Of a stretch of 32,343 bases of DNA, positions 9,064 to 17,369 are shown in pieces. Source of the DNA: Suilimivivens sp963618065 (lineage in GTDB: Bacteria > Bacillota > Clostridia > Lachnospirales > Lachnospiraceae); assembly GCA_963618065.1 (NCBI GenBank), contig CAVERH010000032.1, forward strand, positions 1 through 32,343, read 5' to 3'. Numbering within the stretch: position 1 is the stretch's first letter; each line of letters starts with the position of its first letter. A program made the translations under genes and the position numbers. A model generated the notes under the pieces. It did not search any database and was not told the origin of the DNA. It was given only the letters and a program-made list of their open reading frames with translations.

Positions 9064-10425
9064 TTAGATGAGCTGCATGGCATCTGCGACACTCTTTACG
9101 CCCAGAATGGTAATATCCTTGATATTTTTCACGCTGTCCATGCACACAGCCGGAATGATGCAGGTCGTAAAGCCCAGCTTCTTTGCCTCCTGCACGCGCA
9201 CGGGGATCATGCTTACAGCACGCACTTCACCGCTCAAGCCGATCTCTCCCATGGCAATCGTCTTTTCATCAATTACCTTATTCTTAAAGCTGGAAATAAT
9301 GGCAAGAGCTATCCCCAGGTCAATCGCAGGCTCCGAAATACGGATTCCTCCGGCAATATTGACGTACGCATCGCAGTTTCCCATCTGTAATCCCAGACGC
9401 TTTTCCAATACCGCCATCAGGAGATTTACGCGGTTAAAATCGGTTCCGATTGCCTGCCGCCTCGGAATTCCGAAATTGCTGTGACATATGAGTGCCTGGA
9501 TTTCAATTAAGATCGGGCGCGTTCCCTCCATCGAGCAGACCACAATGGAGCCGCTTGCCTCCTCAGGCTTACCGTTCAGCATAAATTCCGAAGGATTCTT
9601 TACCTCATGCAGTCCGTCCGCTTCCATTTCAAATACCCCGATTTCATTCGTGGAGCCGAAACGGTTCTTGACCCCGCGTAGAATCCGGTAAGAGGCATGC
9701 CGGTCTCCTTCAAAATAAAGCACCGTATCCACCATATGCTCCAGCACTCTCGGACCTGCCACCGTTCCTTCCTTGGTCACATGTCCGACAATCAGAATGG
9801 AAATGTTGAGTCCTTTGGCAAGACGCAGGAATACTCCCGTTGCCTCCCTTACCTGTGAAACGCTTCCAGGCGCTGCCGATACGCTTTCCTGATACATTGT
9901 CTGAATCGAGTCCACAACCACAATTTCCGGCTTCTCCCGTTCCAGGGTTTCTTCGATAACCTCCAGATTCGTTTCGCACAAAAGGCGCATATTATCGGTG
10001 AATTCTCCAATCCGGTTTGCACGGAGCTTGATCTGCTTTAATGACTCTTCCCCCGAAATATACAGCACCTTATGCCCATCCGCAGACATTTCACGGCAGA
10101 CCTGTAACAGCAGAGTAGACTTGCCGATTCCAGGATCTCCTCCGACCAGGGTAAGGGATCCCGGCACAAGTCCTCCTCCTAAAACCCGGTTCAGTTCTTC
10201 AATATGGGTCTGCATCCGTTCTTCCTTTTCCAGAGAAATTTCCGAAAAAGAAGCGGGGACAGCCTTTTCATGTGCAGTCTTTGTACTTTTTCCTTTTCCT
10301 GCGGTAACTACCGTTTCCTCCACCATGGTGTTCCATTCCCGGCAGCCCGGACACTGTCCCATCCATTTGGATGATTCATAACCACAGTTCTGGCAGAAAA
10401 AGATCGTCGATTTTCCTTTTGCCAT
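9064..10425 (-). CDS. radA: DNA repair protein RadA (Sms)
   Basis: RadA is a RecA-like, DnaB-like ATPase that drives branch migration during homologous recombination and repair. The 453 residues match the normal length. It has an N-terminal C4 zinc finger (C11, C14, C25, C28), Walker A GGDPGIGKST (95-104), the RadA-specific KNRFG motif (GVKNRFGSTNEIG, near residue 255) and a C-terminal Lon-protease-like domain with GGIRISEPAIDL. A GAGGAAAGGA ribosome site precedes the ATG. radA is also found after clpC in Bacillus, so the neighbourhood is conserved. A terminator separates it from the clpC transcript, and its promoter is not obvious in the short gap. Confidence 0.97.
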   Translation of the reverse strand: MAKGKSTIFFCQNCGYESSKWMGQCPGCREWNTMVEETVVTAGKGKSTKTAHEKAVPASFSEISLEKEERMQTHIEELNRVLGGGLVPGSLTLVGGDPGIGKSTLLLQVCREMSADGHKVLYISGEESLKQIKLRANRIGEFTDNMRLLCETNLEVIEETLEREKPEIVVVDSIQTMYQESVSAAPGSVSQVREATGVFLRLAKGLNISILIVGHVTKEGTVAGPRVLEHMVDTVLYFEGDRHASYRILRGVKNRFGSTNEIGVFEMEADGLHEVKNPSEFMLNGKPEEASGSIVVCSMEGTRPILIEIQALICHSNFGIPRRQAIGTDFNRVNLLMAVLEKRLGLQMGNCDAYVNIAGGIRISEPAIDLGIALAIISSFKNKVIDEKTIAMGEIGLSGEVRAVSMIPVRVQEAKKLGFTTCIIPAVCMDSVKNIKDITILGVKSVADAMQLI

Positions 10426-10450
10426 AAAAATCCTTTCCTCGAAGTAAAAA

Positions 10451-10476
10451 GCGCTGTTCCAGCAGTGAAACAGCGC
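10451..10476 (-). terminator. Intrinsic terminator after the clpC operon
   Basis: An 8-bp perfect stem GCGCTGTT/AACAGCGC with a 10-nt loop is followed on the minus strand by TTTTTAC. It lies 25 nt past the stop codon of the small conserved gene and just before radA. Confidence 0.85.
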
Positions 10477-10500
10477 CTCTCATCTTATATAACGATTTCC

Positions 10501-10911
10501 TTAATGAATCACTTTGATATGAACTTCCTCTGCATTCTCAAGCTCTACACTGATGTTCAGCTTGCCGCCGAGATTTGTCCTCATCTTGCCTCTGCTCTTT
10601 CCGTCCTCAAATACCTCATATTCGGTATCCTCGCACAGGCCTAATGTAATCTGGGCATCTTCATTTCCCGATACAGTAAATTCTACACTGTCCGTCGTTT
10701 CCTTAAAGTAAAAAACACTCGTTCCCGGAACCGATTCATATACGAACAATCCGTTTCTTTCAAGCTTCGTCATCGTCTGAAAGGTTTTCACCTTATACAA
10801 ATCACCTTCGTGTTCAAAGTCCTCAAGCTTCTTCTTTTCTGCCAGCTCATGATTGCCGAAGCTGATGGTTCCATCACTTTCTTCGCGAAGTAATTCTTCT
10901 ACAACAGCCAT
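10501..10911 (-). CDS. Conserved hypothetical protein downstream of clpC
   Basis: The 136-residue protein has no signal peptide or membrane segment and appears rich in beta-strand. Recognisable stretches are DGTISFGNHELAEKKKL near the start, ERNGLFVYESVPGTSVF in the middle and TNLGGKLNISVELEN near the end. I recall similar Lachnospiraceae proteins labelled 'endosialidase', but nothing here shows catalytic residues of a sialidase and I do not adopt that name. The start at 10911 is chosen because AGGAGG lies 8 nt upstream; an ATG 14 codons earlier lacks one. It follows clpC by 62 nt and is the last gene before a terminator, so it is likely co-expressed with ClpC. A link to ClpC function is inference. 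Confidence 0.8.
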   Translation of the reverse strand: MAVVEELLREESDGTISFGNHELAEKKKLEDFEHEGDLYKVKTFQTMTKLERNGLFVYESVPGTSVFYFKETTDSVEFTVSGNEDAQITLGLCEDTEYEVFEDGKSRGKMRTNLGGKLNISVELENAEEVHIKVIH

Positions 10912-10973
10912 TTGTATTTCCTCCTGATTGTACATTTGCTGTAACTGATTCATATATGCTAAGTATAAACTAT

Positions 10974-13421
10974 TTAGTTTTTGACGTCAAAGGAAATCTG
11001 TCCTTTTCGGAAGCCAATCGTAACCTGATCCCCTGCATGAATTTCTCCTGAAAGAATCTTTTCCGCAAGCGGATCTTCAATGACATTCTGAATGGCTCTC
11101 TTTAACGGTCTTGCGCCCATTTTATAGTCTGCATATTTATCTACGATATGCTCCTTTAAGGCATTGCTGAAATGAAGCTTTAATTCCATTTCCTTTTCAC
11201 ACCGCTTCGAAAGATGGCTGCAAAGAAGCTGCACGATCTCCATCATTTCCTTCTTCTCTAATGTCTTAAAGACAATAATATCATCAATACGGTTGATAAA
11301 TTCCGGCTTAAAGATCTTTCTTACCTCTTCCATGACGCCGGACTTCATCTTCTCGTAGTCCTGCTCCCTGGTGGTTTCCGTCAGGAATCCCAGATTCTTC
11401 GGTGCAATGATCCTCTGTGCCCCGGCATTGGAGGTCATGATTAGCACGGTATTTTTGAAGCTGACTTTGCGTCCCTTGGAATCGGTGATGTGTCCGTCAT
11501 CCAATACCTGCAGCAGTACATTAAACACATCGGGATGTGCCTTTTCGATTTCATCAAAAAGAACTACCGAATACGGATTCTTCCGGATCTTTTCACTCAG
11601 CTGTCCGCCTTCTTCAAATCCGACATATCCCGGAGGGGAGCCAATCATTTTCGATACGGAATGACCTTCCATATATTCGGACATATCAACACGGATCAGG
11701 GCATTTTCCGAGCCAAACATAGCTTCTGCAAGAGCCTTGCTAAGTTCCGTCTTTCCGACACCGGTGGGTCCCAAAAACAGAAAAGATCCAATCGGACGAT
11801 TCGGATCCTGCAACCCGACTCTTCCTCTCCGGATAGCGCGTGCTACCACAGATACCGCTTCTTCCTGTCCGATGACTCTCTTATGAAGTTCCTTTTCCAG
11901 ACGCAGTAACCGGTCGCTTTCCTTCTCTGTCAGCTTACTTACCGGAACCTTCGTCCAGGTGGAAACCACCTTTGCAATATCACTTTCCGTCACTTCAATC
12001 CGGCTTTCGGCCTGCTTCTTCTGATACCGGTCTTCTTCTCTCTGATATTTCTTAAGAAGCTTTTCCTGTTCCTTATGGGTTTCCGAAGCTTCCTCAAGTC
12101 TTCCTTCCTTCAACTGTTCTTCCAGAACGGCATCCAGCGCAAGAAGCTCTTCTCTGCGCTGCTGTAAGCCCTCCGGTGCTTTGGAGTGCTGCAGACGCAC
12201 GGCTGCGGAGGCTTCATCAATCAGATCAATCGCTTTATCCGGCAGATTCCGGTCATTGATATAACGCTCTGACAGATTCACGGCAGCAACCAGTGCCTCA
12301 TCCGTAATCTGCACACGATGATGCTGTGCATATTTCCAAGCAATGCCGCACAGAATCGCAAGTGCTTCCTCCTTCGTCGGTTCTTCCACATTTACCGGCT
12401 GGAATCTGCGCTCTAAGGCAGCATCCTTTTCAATATATTTATGATACTCGGCAATGGTCGTTGCTCCGATAAGCTGCAGCTCCCCTCTTGCCAGTGACGG
12501 CTTCAGAATATTGGAAGCATCAATCGCTCCCTCGGCGCCGCCTGCCCCGATAATGGTATGAATTTCATCCAGGAACAGAATAATATCTCCATCCTCCTGT
12601 ACCTCACGGATAACCCTCTTAATTCGTTCTTCAAATTCACCACGATACTTGGAGCCTGCAACCATTCCGGACAAATCCAGCGTCATTAACCGCTTATTCT
12701 GAATCGTAAACGGAACATTTCCTTCCACGATTCGGCTGGCAAGTCCTTCTACCACAGCCGTCTTTCCGACCCCCGGTTCTCCGATGAGGCACGGATTGTT
12801 CTTCGTCCGTCGGCTTAAGATCTCAATCACACGCTGGATCTCCGTATCTCTTCCAATCACCGGATCAAGCTTTCCCTGCGCGGCAAGCGCGGTCAGATCC
12901 CGGCTGTACTGCTCCAGCGTCGAGGGCTGCTTCCGGTTATTATTTTTCTTAGTGCGCAGATCCTCCTTGTAAATCGCCGGATCCACTCCCATAACCACCA
13001 GTGTATCAATATAAATCTTCTGTACGGAAATGCCAAGGGTATTTAAGAGACGCACCGCTGCATTATCCGGATCCTTCAAAAGTGCCAGCAGAAGATGCTC
13101 CGTTCCTGCACTGTCTGCACCAAACCGTTCGGCCTGCACATACGCCTCTTCCAACACTCTACGTGCCCTCGGTGAATATGTTCCTCGTTCCTTTACCGCG
13201 GTTTCTCCGTCGGGCGCAATCAGCTCCCGGATCATTTCCAGTATTTTATCCGCATCAGCGCCATTATCTTCCAGGATTTTGGCTGCTACTCCACTTTCTT
13301 CCTTAAGAAGTCCCACCAGAATATGCTCTGTGCCCACATAACCGGTATGCAATCTGGCTGCTGTTTTCTCTGCAAGTGTCAGTGCCGCCTGCGCGTTCTT
13401 TGTAAAACTACCTGACCACAC
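10974..13421 (-). CDS. clpC: ATP-dependent Clp protease ATP-binding subunit ClpC
   Basis: ClpC is the AAA+ unfoldase that feeds proteins to ClpP. The 815-residue protein has two Clp N-terminal repeats (about 3-145), a first AAA module with Walker A GEPGVGKT (214-221), a UVR-like/coiled-coil middle region (about 410-470) and a second AAA module with Walker A GPTGVGKT. The C-terminal D2-small domain ends PLAEKILSGEIHAGDQV. The start is GTG at 13421, with GGAGG 9 nt upstream lying inside the end of the GntR gene; only 2 nt separate the two genes. Unlike Bacillus, no ctsR, mcsA or mcsB lies upstream, so the GntR protein is the obvious candidate regulator. Confidence 0.96.
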   Translation of the reverse strand: MWSGSFTKNAQAALTLAEKTAARLHTGYVGTEHILVGLLKEESGVAAKILEDNGADADKILEMIRELIAPDGETAVKERGTYSPRARRVLEEAYVQAERFGADSAGTEHLLLALLKDPDNAAVRLLNTLGISVQKIYIDTLVVMGVDPAIYKEDLRTKKNNNRKQPSTLEQYSRDLTALAAQGKLDPVIGRDTEIQRVIEILSRRTKNNPCLIGEPGVGKTAVVEGLASRIVEGNVPFTIQNKRLMTLDLSGMVAGSKYRGEFEERIKRVIREVQEDGDIILFLDEIHTIIGAGGAEGAIDASNILKPSLARGELQLIGATTIAEYHKYIEKDAALERRFQPVNVEEPTKEEALAILCGIAWKYAQHHRVQITDEALVAAVNLSERYINDRNLPDKAIDLIDEASAAVRLQHSKAPEGLQQRREELLALDAVLEEQLKEGRLEEASETHKEQEKLLKKYQREEDRYQKKQAESRIEVTESDIAKVVSTWTKVPVSKLTEKESDRLLRLEKELHKRVIGQEEAVSVVARAIRRGRVGLQDPNRPIGSFLFLGPTGVGKTELSKALAEAMFGSENALIRVDMSEYMEGHSVSKMIGSPPGYVGFEEGGQLSEKIRKNPYSVVLFDEIEKAHPDVFNVLLQVLDDGHITDSKGRKVSFKNTVLIMTSNAGAQRIIAPKNLGFLTETTREQDYEKMKSGVMEEVRKIFKPEFINRIDDIIVFKTLEKKEMMEIVQLLCSHLSKRCEKEMELKLHFSNALKEHIVDKYADYKMGARPLKRAIQNVIEDPLAEKILSGEIHAGDQVTIGFRKGQISFDVKN

Positions 13422-13423
13422 GT

Positions 13424-13798
13424 TTATTCTCCTCCATATTCCTGATATATCTCATTGACGAGTTCATAGACCTCGTCCTTACGGATTCCCTTACAAATCC
13501 CTTTTGCAAGGATTCCTTTCATCTGCTCCCGCATGCTTTCGAGCTCCCGAAGCTTATCCATATCCAGACAAATCACGGCACCCTTCCGACGATCGAGCTG
13601 GATAAAGCCCTCCTGCTTCAACACGGTATACGCCTTGTTCACGGTATGCATATTAATTCCGATTTCATCTGCCATCTGGCGCACCGAAGGAAGCTCATCA
13701 CCCTCCTGTAGCTGCAGCGTGGCAATCCCGTGAATAATCTGGTTACGCACCTGCAGATATAAAGCTTCCTCACTGTTAAAATCAATTTCAATTATCAT
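13424..13798 (-). CDS. GntR-family transcriptional regulator (YtrA-like)
   Basis: This small 124-residue regulator has an N-terminal winged helix (about 10-75). The recognition part reads ELPSVRQMADEIGINMHTVNKAY, followed by the wing GFIQLDRRKGAVI. Only a short helical tail follows, which matches the YtrA subfamily rather than the large FadR or HutC types; there is no visible ligand pocket. It is translationally coupled to clpC, whose ribosome site lies in its last codons. By position it takes the place ctsR holds in Bacillus, so autoregulation of the clpC operon is plausible. Only 57 nt lie upstream of its start, and they contain a perfect 12-bp palindrome that could serve as terminator, operator or both. 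Confidence 0.88.
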   Translation of the reverse strand: MIIEIDFNSEEALYLQVRNQIIHGIATLQLQEGDELPSVRQMADEIGINMHTVNKAYTVLKQEGFIQLDRRKGAVICLDMDKLRELESMREQMKGILAKGICKGIRKDEVYELVNEIYQEYGGE

Positions 13799-13821
13799 TT
13801 TTACAGTCCATTCTTTTGAAT

Positions 13822-13849
13822 AAAAGGAATAGCAAATGCTATTCCTTTT
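13822..13849 (-). terminator. Perfect 12-bp palindrome: terminator of the SH3 gene, possible GntR operator
   Basis: The arms AAAAGGAATAGC and GCTATTCCTTTT are perfectly complementary around a 4-nt loop. On the minus strand the descending arm ends in UUUU followed by AUUC, so it can terminate the SH3 gene transcript. On the plus strand it runs into GTTTTTTTAT, but no plus-strand gene uses it. It lies 23 nt upstream of the GntR start, where an autoregulatory operator would be expected. Confidence 0.7.
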
Positions 13850-13855
13850 GTTTTT

Positions 13856-15256
13856 TTATAAGTCTTTATCGTCCATGTTCAAAAATTCGAATTCAAACTC
13901 ATCGTCATCGGCTAAGAAGTTCTGTGCCTTCCGGGGTGCTTTCTTCACTGTTCCTTCGTTATTCTCTGATGGTCTCCTCACAGGCTGTCCCTGTCTTTCC
14001 GAACTTCCGTTACGGGCAGGTCTTCCTTCTCGCTCCGGTGCCTCTTCCCGTCCACGCTCTCTCCTTACCGGACGTTCTTCTTCCTCTCTTGGAGTCCTGC
14101 CCGCACGCTCCTGTCTGCGCGGCCGTTCCTGCACTTCATCTTCCTGCGGATCACGTCTGCGTCTTCTCGGTGCCGGTTCCTCGAACTCCTCCTCGTCTTC
14201 CTCGTCTTCTTCCTCTTCGTCCTCATAATCGTATTCATAAGCACCTTTAAGCTTAATAATCAGTATGGTCACTCCGATAAAGAGAAGCACGACAACTACT
14301 GCAAGAATGATAATAATGATATTCTTCTGTGAAGATTCCGCTTCCAGCTTTGCCACATTTTCATTGGCGGTTGTAACCGTTGAGAATAAAACTTCTACAT
14401 CTGCCATTGTACCATCAATATTATTATACAGGTAATATTTCCCGGTATCCGGATTCTCGGTATCGGTCATATACACCACTTCGTAATCATTATGCTCCGG
14501 TTCCGGTTCCTCTGCCGGTGCCTCTTCACTGCCATCGCCTTCCTGGGAAGCATCCGTTCCATCTGCCTCTGATCCATCCGTCACCTCTGATCCATCCGCT
14601 GTTTCCGAACCGTCAGAAGAAGCTGCATCCGTATTATCTGTCCCATCCGCAGAAGAGGTATTAGACCCAATTGCAATCAGATCAGAACGAATGTACCCCT
14701 CTATAGTCTTCCCATTATATTCACATTTTAACTGATACCATTTATTTCCTGCCGCATCATTTGCTTCTCCGATCAGGGTAATGGCCGTTCCATCCGGAAG
14801 ACTGGTCACTACATCATGCTGTGTGGATGCGCCTGTACGTACCTTGACATTCGATGAACACTTTACGGTCGCTGCCTGCTCACCAATGGCCGTAGGCACG
14901 GTTGCTTCCGGCTTGGAAGCGGAAGTGGAGGTCGAAGTACTTGTGGAAGAGGACGAGCTGTTGTCTGTCACACTGATGGTATCGCTCGTTTCTACAAGAT
15001 CACTTCTTACATAGCCGTAAGAGCCACCGCTTACCGGCACCTTATACCATACGGTGCCGGAGCTGTCCTTTTCCGCTCCGACAATATCAATCTTGGCTCC
15101 CTTTGAGGTTGATGCCACCACCGAGCTGTCTGTGCTTGCCTTTTCCCTGATTTTTGCTGTTCCGGCTGTTACGGTTCCTGTTGCTGCAAGACTGGAAATG
15201 GTCGAAAGTCCAAAAACCATAATTGCAACCGTAAGTCCCAAAATCCCTTTTTTCAT
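13856..15256 (-). CDS. Membrane protein with two extracellular SH3 domains and a charged cytoplasmic tail
   Basis: The 466-residue protein is laid out like a single-pass receptor. It has a signal peptide (about 1-25), a bacterial SH3 domain (about 27-92), a Ser/Thr linker, a second SH3 domain (about 128-197) and an acidic Gly/Ser/Asp linker (about 198-255). A short folded segment (about 256-300) precedes one membrane segment (about 312-335). Inside the cell follow a Glu/Asp cluster (342-360), an Arg/Glu/Pro-rich stretch (361-445) and a conserved-looking acidic end, AQNFLADDDEFEFEFLNMD. Bacterial SH3 domains usually bind cell-wall peptides, so wall sensing or anchoring is likely. It is encoded directly upstream of GntR-clpC. 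I do not recognise a named family for the whole protein. Confidence 0.82.
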   Translation of the reverse strand: MKKGILGLTVAIMVFGLSTISSLAATGTVTAGTAKIREKASTDSSVVASTSKGAKIDIVGAEKDSSGTVWYKVPVSGGSYGYVRSDLVETSDTISVTDNSSSSSTSTSTSTSASKPEATVPTAIGEQAATVKCSSNVKVRTGASTQHDVVTSLPDGTAITLIGEANDAAGNKWYQLKCEYNGKTIEGYIRSDLIAIGSNTSSADGTDNTDAASSDGSETADGSEVTDGSEADGTDASQEGDGSEEAPAEEPEPEHNDYEVVYMTDTENPDTGKYYLYNNIDGTMADVEVLFSTVTTANENVAKLEAESSQKNIIIIILAVVVVLLFIGVTILIIKLKGAYEYDYEDEEEEDEEDEEEFEEPAPRRRRRDPQEDEVQERPRRQERAGRTPREEEERPVRRERGREEAPEREGRPARNGSSERQGQPVRRPSENNEGTVKKAPRKAQNFLADDDEFEFEFLNMDDKDL

Positions 15257-15319
15257 AATTATCCTGTACCTTTCTGAATCTTTTAAAGTCTTTCAAAGTG
15301 CTTCCGTCCGCTCTCACCC

Positions 15320-15345
15320 TCCGGCTTTTCGCCGTTGAAGCCGGA
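15320..15345 (-). repeat. Stem-loop between purD and the SH3 gene
   Basis: An 8-bp perfect stem TCCGGCTT/AAGCCGGA has a 10-nt loop. No U-tract follows on either strand, so it is at best a weak terminator for the purine operon. It is the only structure seen in the 118-nt gap after purD. Confidence 0.4.
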
Positions 15346-15374
15346 CATCTGCTTATATTGTTTCCTCTGCTGAT

Positions 15375-16646
15375 TTACGCCTCGTCAATTGCCTTTCCGA
15401 TATCATGGCGCATATATTTATTTTCAAAGGAAACCCATTCCGTTGCCGCATAAGCATTCTTACGTGCTTCCTTTAAATCCTTACCCTTTGCTGTAATGCC
15501 AAGAACACGTCCTCCGTTTGTCACAATTCCTTCCGGAGTCTGTTTCGTTCCTGCATGGAAACAGAAATAGGTGTCCTGTCCTTCGAATTTCTCCAGTCCG
15601 TGAATAAGGAAGCCCTTTTCATATTTGACCGGATAACCGTCGGAAGCAAGCACCACACAGACTGCTGCGTTATCCTCAAACTGAAGGTCAATCCGATCCA
15701 GTGTGCCATTGATGCAGGCCTCCATCACTTCGATCAGATCATTCTTCATACGGGGCAGTACCACCTGGGCCTCGGGATCTCCAAAACGCGCATTGTACTC
15801 CAGGACGCGCGGTCCCTTTTCGGTCAGCATCAGTCCGAAGAAAATAATGCCCTTAAATTCTCTTCCTTCTGCTGCCATGGCATCTACGGTTGCCTGATAA
15901 ATGTATTTCTTACAGAATTCATCTACCTCTTCCGTATAGAACGGGCTCGGTGAAAAGGTTCCCATACCACCGGTATTCAATCCGGTATCTCCATCCCCTG
16001 CACGCTTATGATCCTGCGCAGAAGTCATGGTTTTAATCGTCTTGCCATCCACAAAAGAGAGTACGGAAACTTCCCTTCCTGTCATAAATTCTTCAATCAC
16101 CATGCGGTTTCCGGCCGTTCCGAACTGCTTATCGAGCATGATGGATTTCACGCCCGCCTGTGCTTCTTCTAAGGTATTGCAGATCAGCACGCCCTTTCCA
16201 AGCGCTAATCCGTCTGCCTTTAATACAATCGGGAGCGATGCGGTCTTTAAATAATTGAGTGCATCCTCTGCATTGTCAAAGTTCTCATATGCAGCCGTTG
16301 GAACTCCGTATTTCTTCATCAGATCCTTGGAAAACGCCTTGCTTCCTTCCAGAATTGCCGCATTTTTACGGGGGCCGAAGGCTTTTAATCCGGCCTCTTC
16401 GAGACGGTCAACAAGTCCTCCGACAAGCGGATCATCCATGCCGACAATCGTCAGATCAATTTCCTTGTCTTTGGCAAATGCAACAATTTTATCAAATTCC
16501 ATTGCTCCGATCGGTACGCATTCCGCGATCAGACCAATTCCCGCATTTCCGGGTGCACAATAAATTTTATCTACTTTACTGCTCTTTGCAACACTTGTTG
16601 CAATGGCATGCTCTCTGCCACCGCCGCCTACGATCAATACTTTCAT
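15375..16646 (-). CDS. purD: Phosphoribosylamine-glycine ligase (PurD)
   Basis: PurD joins glycine to phosphoribosylamine using ATP, the second step of purine synthesis, in the cytosol. The 423-residue protein shows the N-terminal dinucleotide-like loop VGGGGREHA, the ATP-grasp region (LPIVLKADGLALGKGV; GREVSVLSFVDGKT) and the signature RFGDPEAQVVLPR. The start at 16646 (MKVLIVGGGG) has GGAGG 5 nt upstream; an in-frame ATG 11 codons earlier has no comparable site. It is the last gene of the purE-purM-purN-purD run and follows purN by 96 nt. No promoter is obvious in that gap. Confidence 0.97.
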   Translation of the reverse strand: MKVLIVGGGGREHAIATSVAKSSKVDKIYCAPGNAGIGLIAECVPIGAMEFDKIVAFAKDKEIDLTIVGMDDPLVGGLVDRLEEAGLKAFGPRKNAAILEGSKAFSKDLMKKYGVPTAAYENFDNAEDALNYLKTASLPIVLKADGLALGKGVLICNTLEEAQAGVKSIMLDKQFGTAGNRMVIEEFMTGREVSVLSFVDGKTIKTMTSAQDHKRAGDGDTGLNTGGMGTFSPSPFYTEEVDEFCKKYIYQATVDAMAAEGREFKGIIFFGLMLTEKGPRVLEYNARFGDPEAQVVLPRMKNDLIEVMEACINGTLDRIDLQFEDNAAVCVVLASDGYPVKYEKGFLIHGLEKFEGQDTYFCFHAGTKQTPEGIVTNGGRVLGITAKGKDLKEARKNAYAATEWVSFENKYMRHDIGKAIDEA

Positions 16647-16742
16647 AGCTTCCTCCGTCATCCTGTTCTGTGATTTCACATTATGTAAACCATTATGGTA
16701 ATTCTTCCTCTTCGTAGCTGCAATCCGAACAGTCCAAAACGA

Positions 16743-17369
16743 CTATTCTTCTACGACTGCGATTCCATTCTCTACTTTCACCCTGCCATGTGCAATCAAA
16801 TCAATCGTCTTCGGCAGAATCTGCCATTCCGCCTCTTCCATCACACGGTGCTGCAGCTCCTGAGGCGTATCACCGTTCTTCACATAAACGGCCTTCTGCA
16901 TGATGATCGCACCGTGATCGTATACTTCATCCACAAAATGCACGGTAGCGCCGGTTACCTTCACGCCGCTTTTCAAAACAGCCTCATGCGGACGGATTCC
17001 ATAGAAGCCCTTTCCGCAGAAGGAAGGAATCAGTGCCGGATGTACATTGATGATCCGGTTATGATATTTCCGTACCAGTTCGACCGGCATCATGATCATC
17101 ATTCCCGCAAGAACGATGAGATCCGGTTTTTCTGCATCGATCGTTTCGATCAACACCTTCTCAAACTCTGCACGGTCCGCATAGGATTTCATGTCCACCA
17201 CGATCGGTTTGATTCCGTGTGCCCTGGCACGCTCCAAAGCCCGTACGCCCGGTTTATTACTTAATACAAAGCATAACTCGACATCTGTAATTTTCTTACT
17301 TTCTACCGCATCAATAATGGCCTGCAGATTGGTTCCGCCGCCTGCGGCAAGAATTCCAACTCTTAACAT
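16743..17369 (-). CDS. purN: Phosphoribosylglycinamide formyltransferase (PurN)
   Basis: PurN transfers a formyl group from 10-formyltetrahydrofolate to GAR, the third step of purine synthesis. The 208 residues carry the N-terminal phosphate loop AAGGGTNLQAI and the catalytic Asn-His-Asp set: N108 and H110 in INVHPALIPS, and D151 in DEVYDHGAII. The ATG lies inside the end of purM; the two overlap by 7 nt (ATGTTAA), which couples their translation. Length and motifs are normal for the family. Confidence 0.97.
   Translation of the reverse strand: MLRVGILAAGGGTNLQAIIDAVESKKITDVELCFVLSNKPGVRALERARAHGIKPIVVDMKSYADRAEFEKVLIETIDAEKPDLIVLAGMMIMMPVELVRKYHNRIINVHPALIPSFCGKGFYGIRPHEAVLKSGVKVTGATVHFVDEVYDHGAIIMQKAVYVKNGDTPQELQHRVMEEAEWQILPKTIDLIAHGRVKVENGIAVVEE

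Noticed and set aside
10501..10953. Sialidase or endosialidase function for the gene after clpC
   Set aside because: No Asp-box, Arg triad or tailspike features can be seen in the 136 residues.
13836..14228. Long plus-strand open frame rich in Ser and Arg
   Set aside because: It is the antisense shadow of the charged, repetitive tail of the SH3 membrane protein. It has no ribosome site, and the minus-strand frame has clear domains.
16647..16679. Longer PurD starting 11 codons upstream
   Set aside because: The extension has no ribosome site at its ATG and is absent from the conserved PurD N-terminus, while GGAGG lies 5 nt before the internal ATG.
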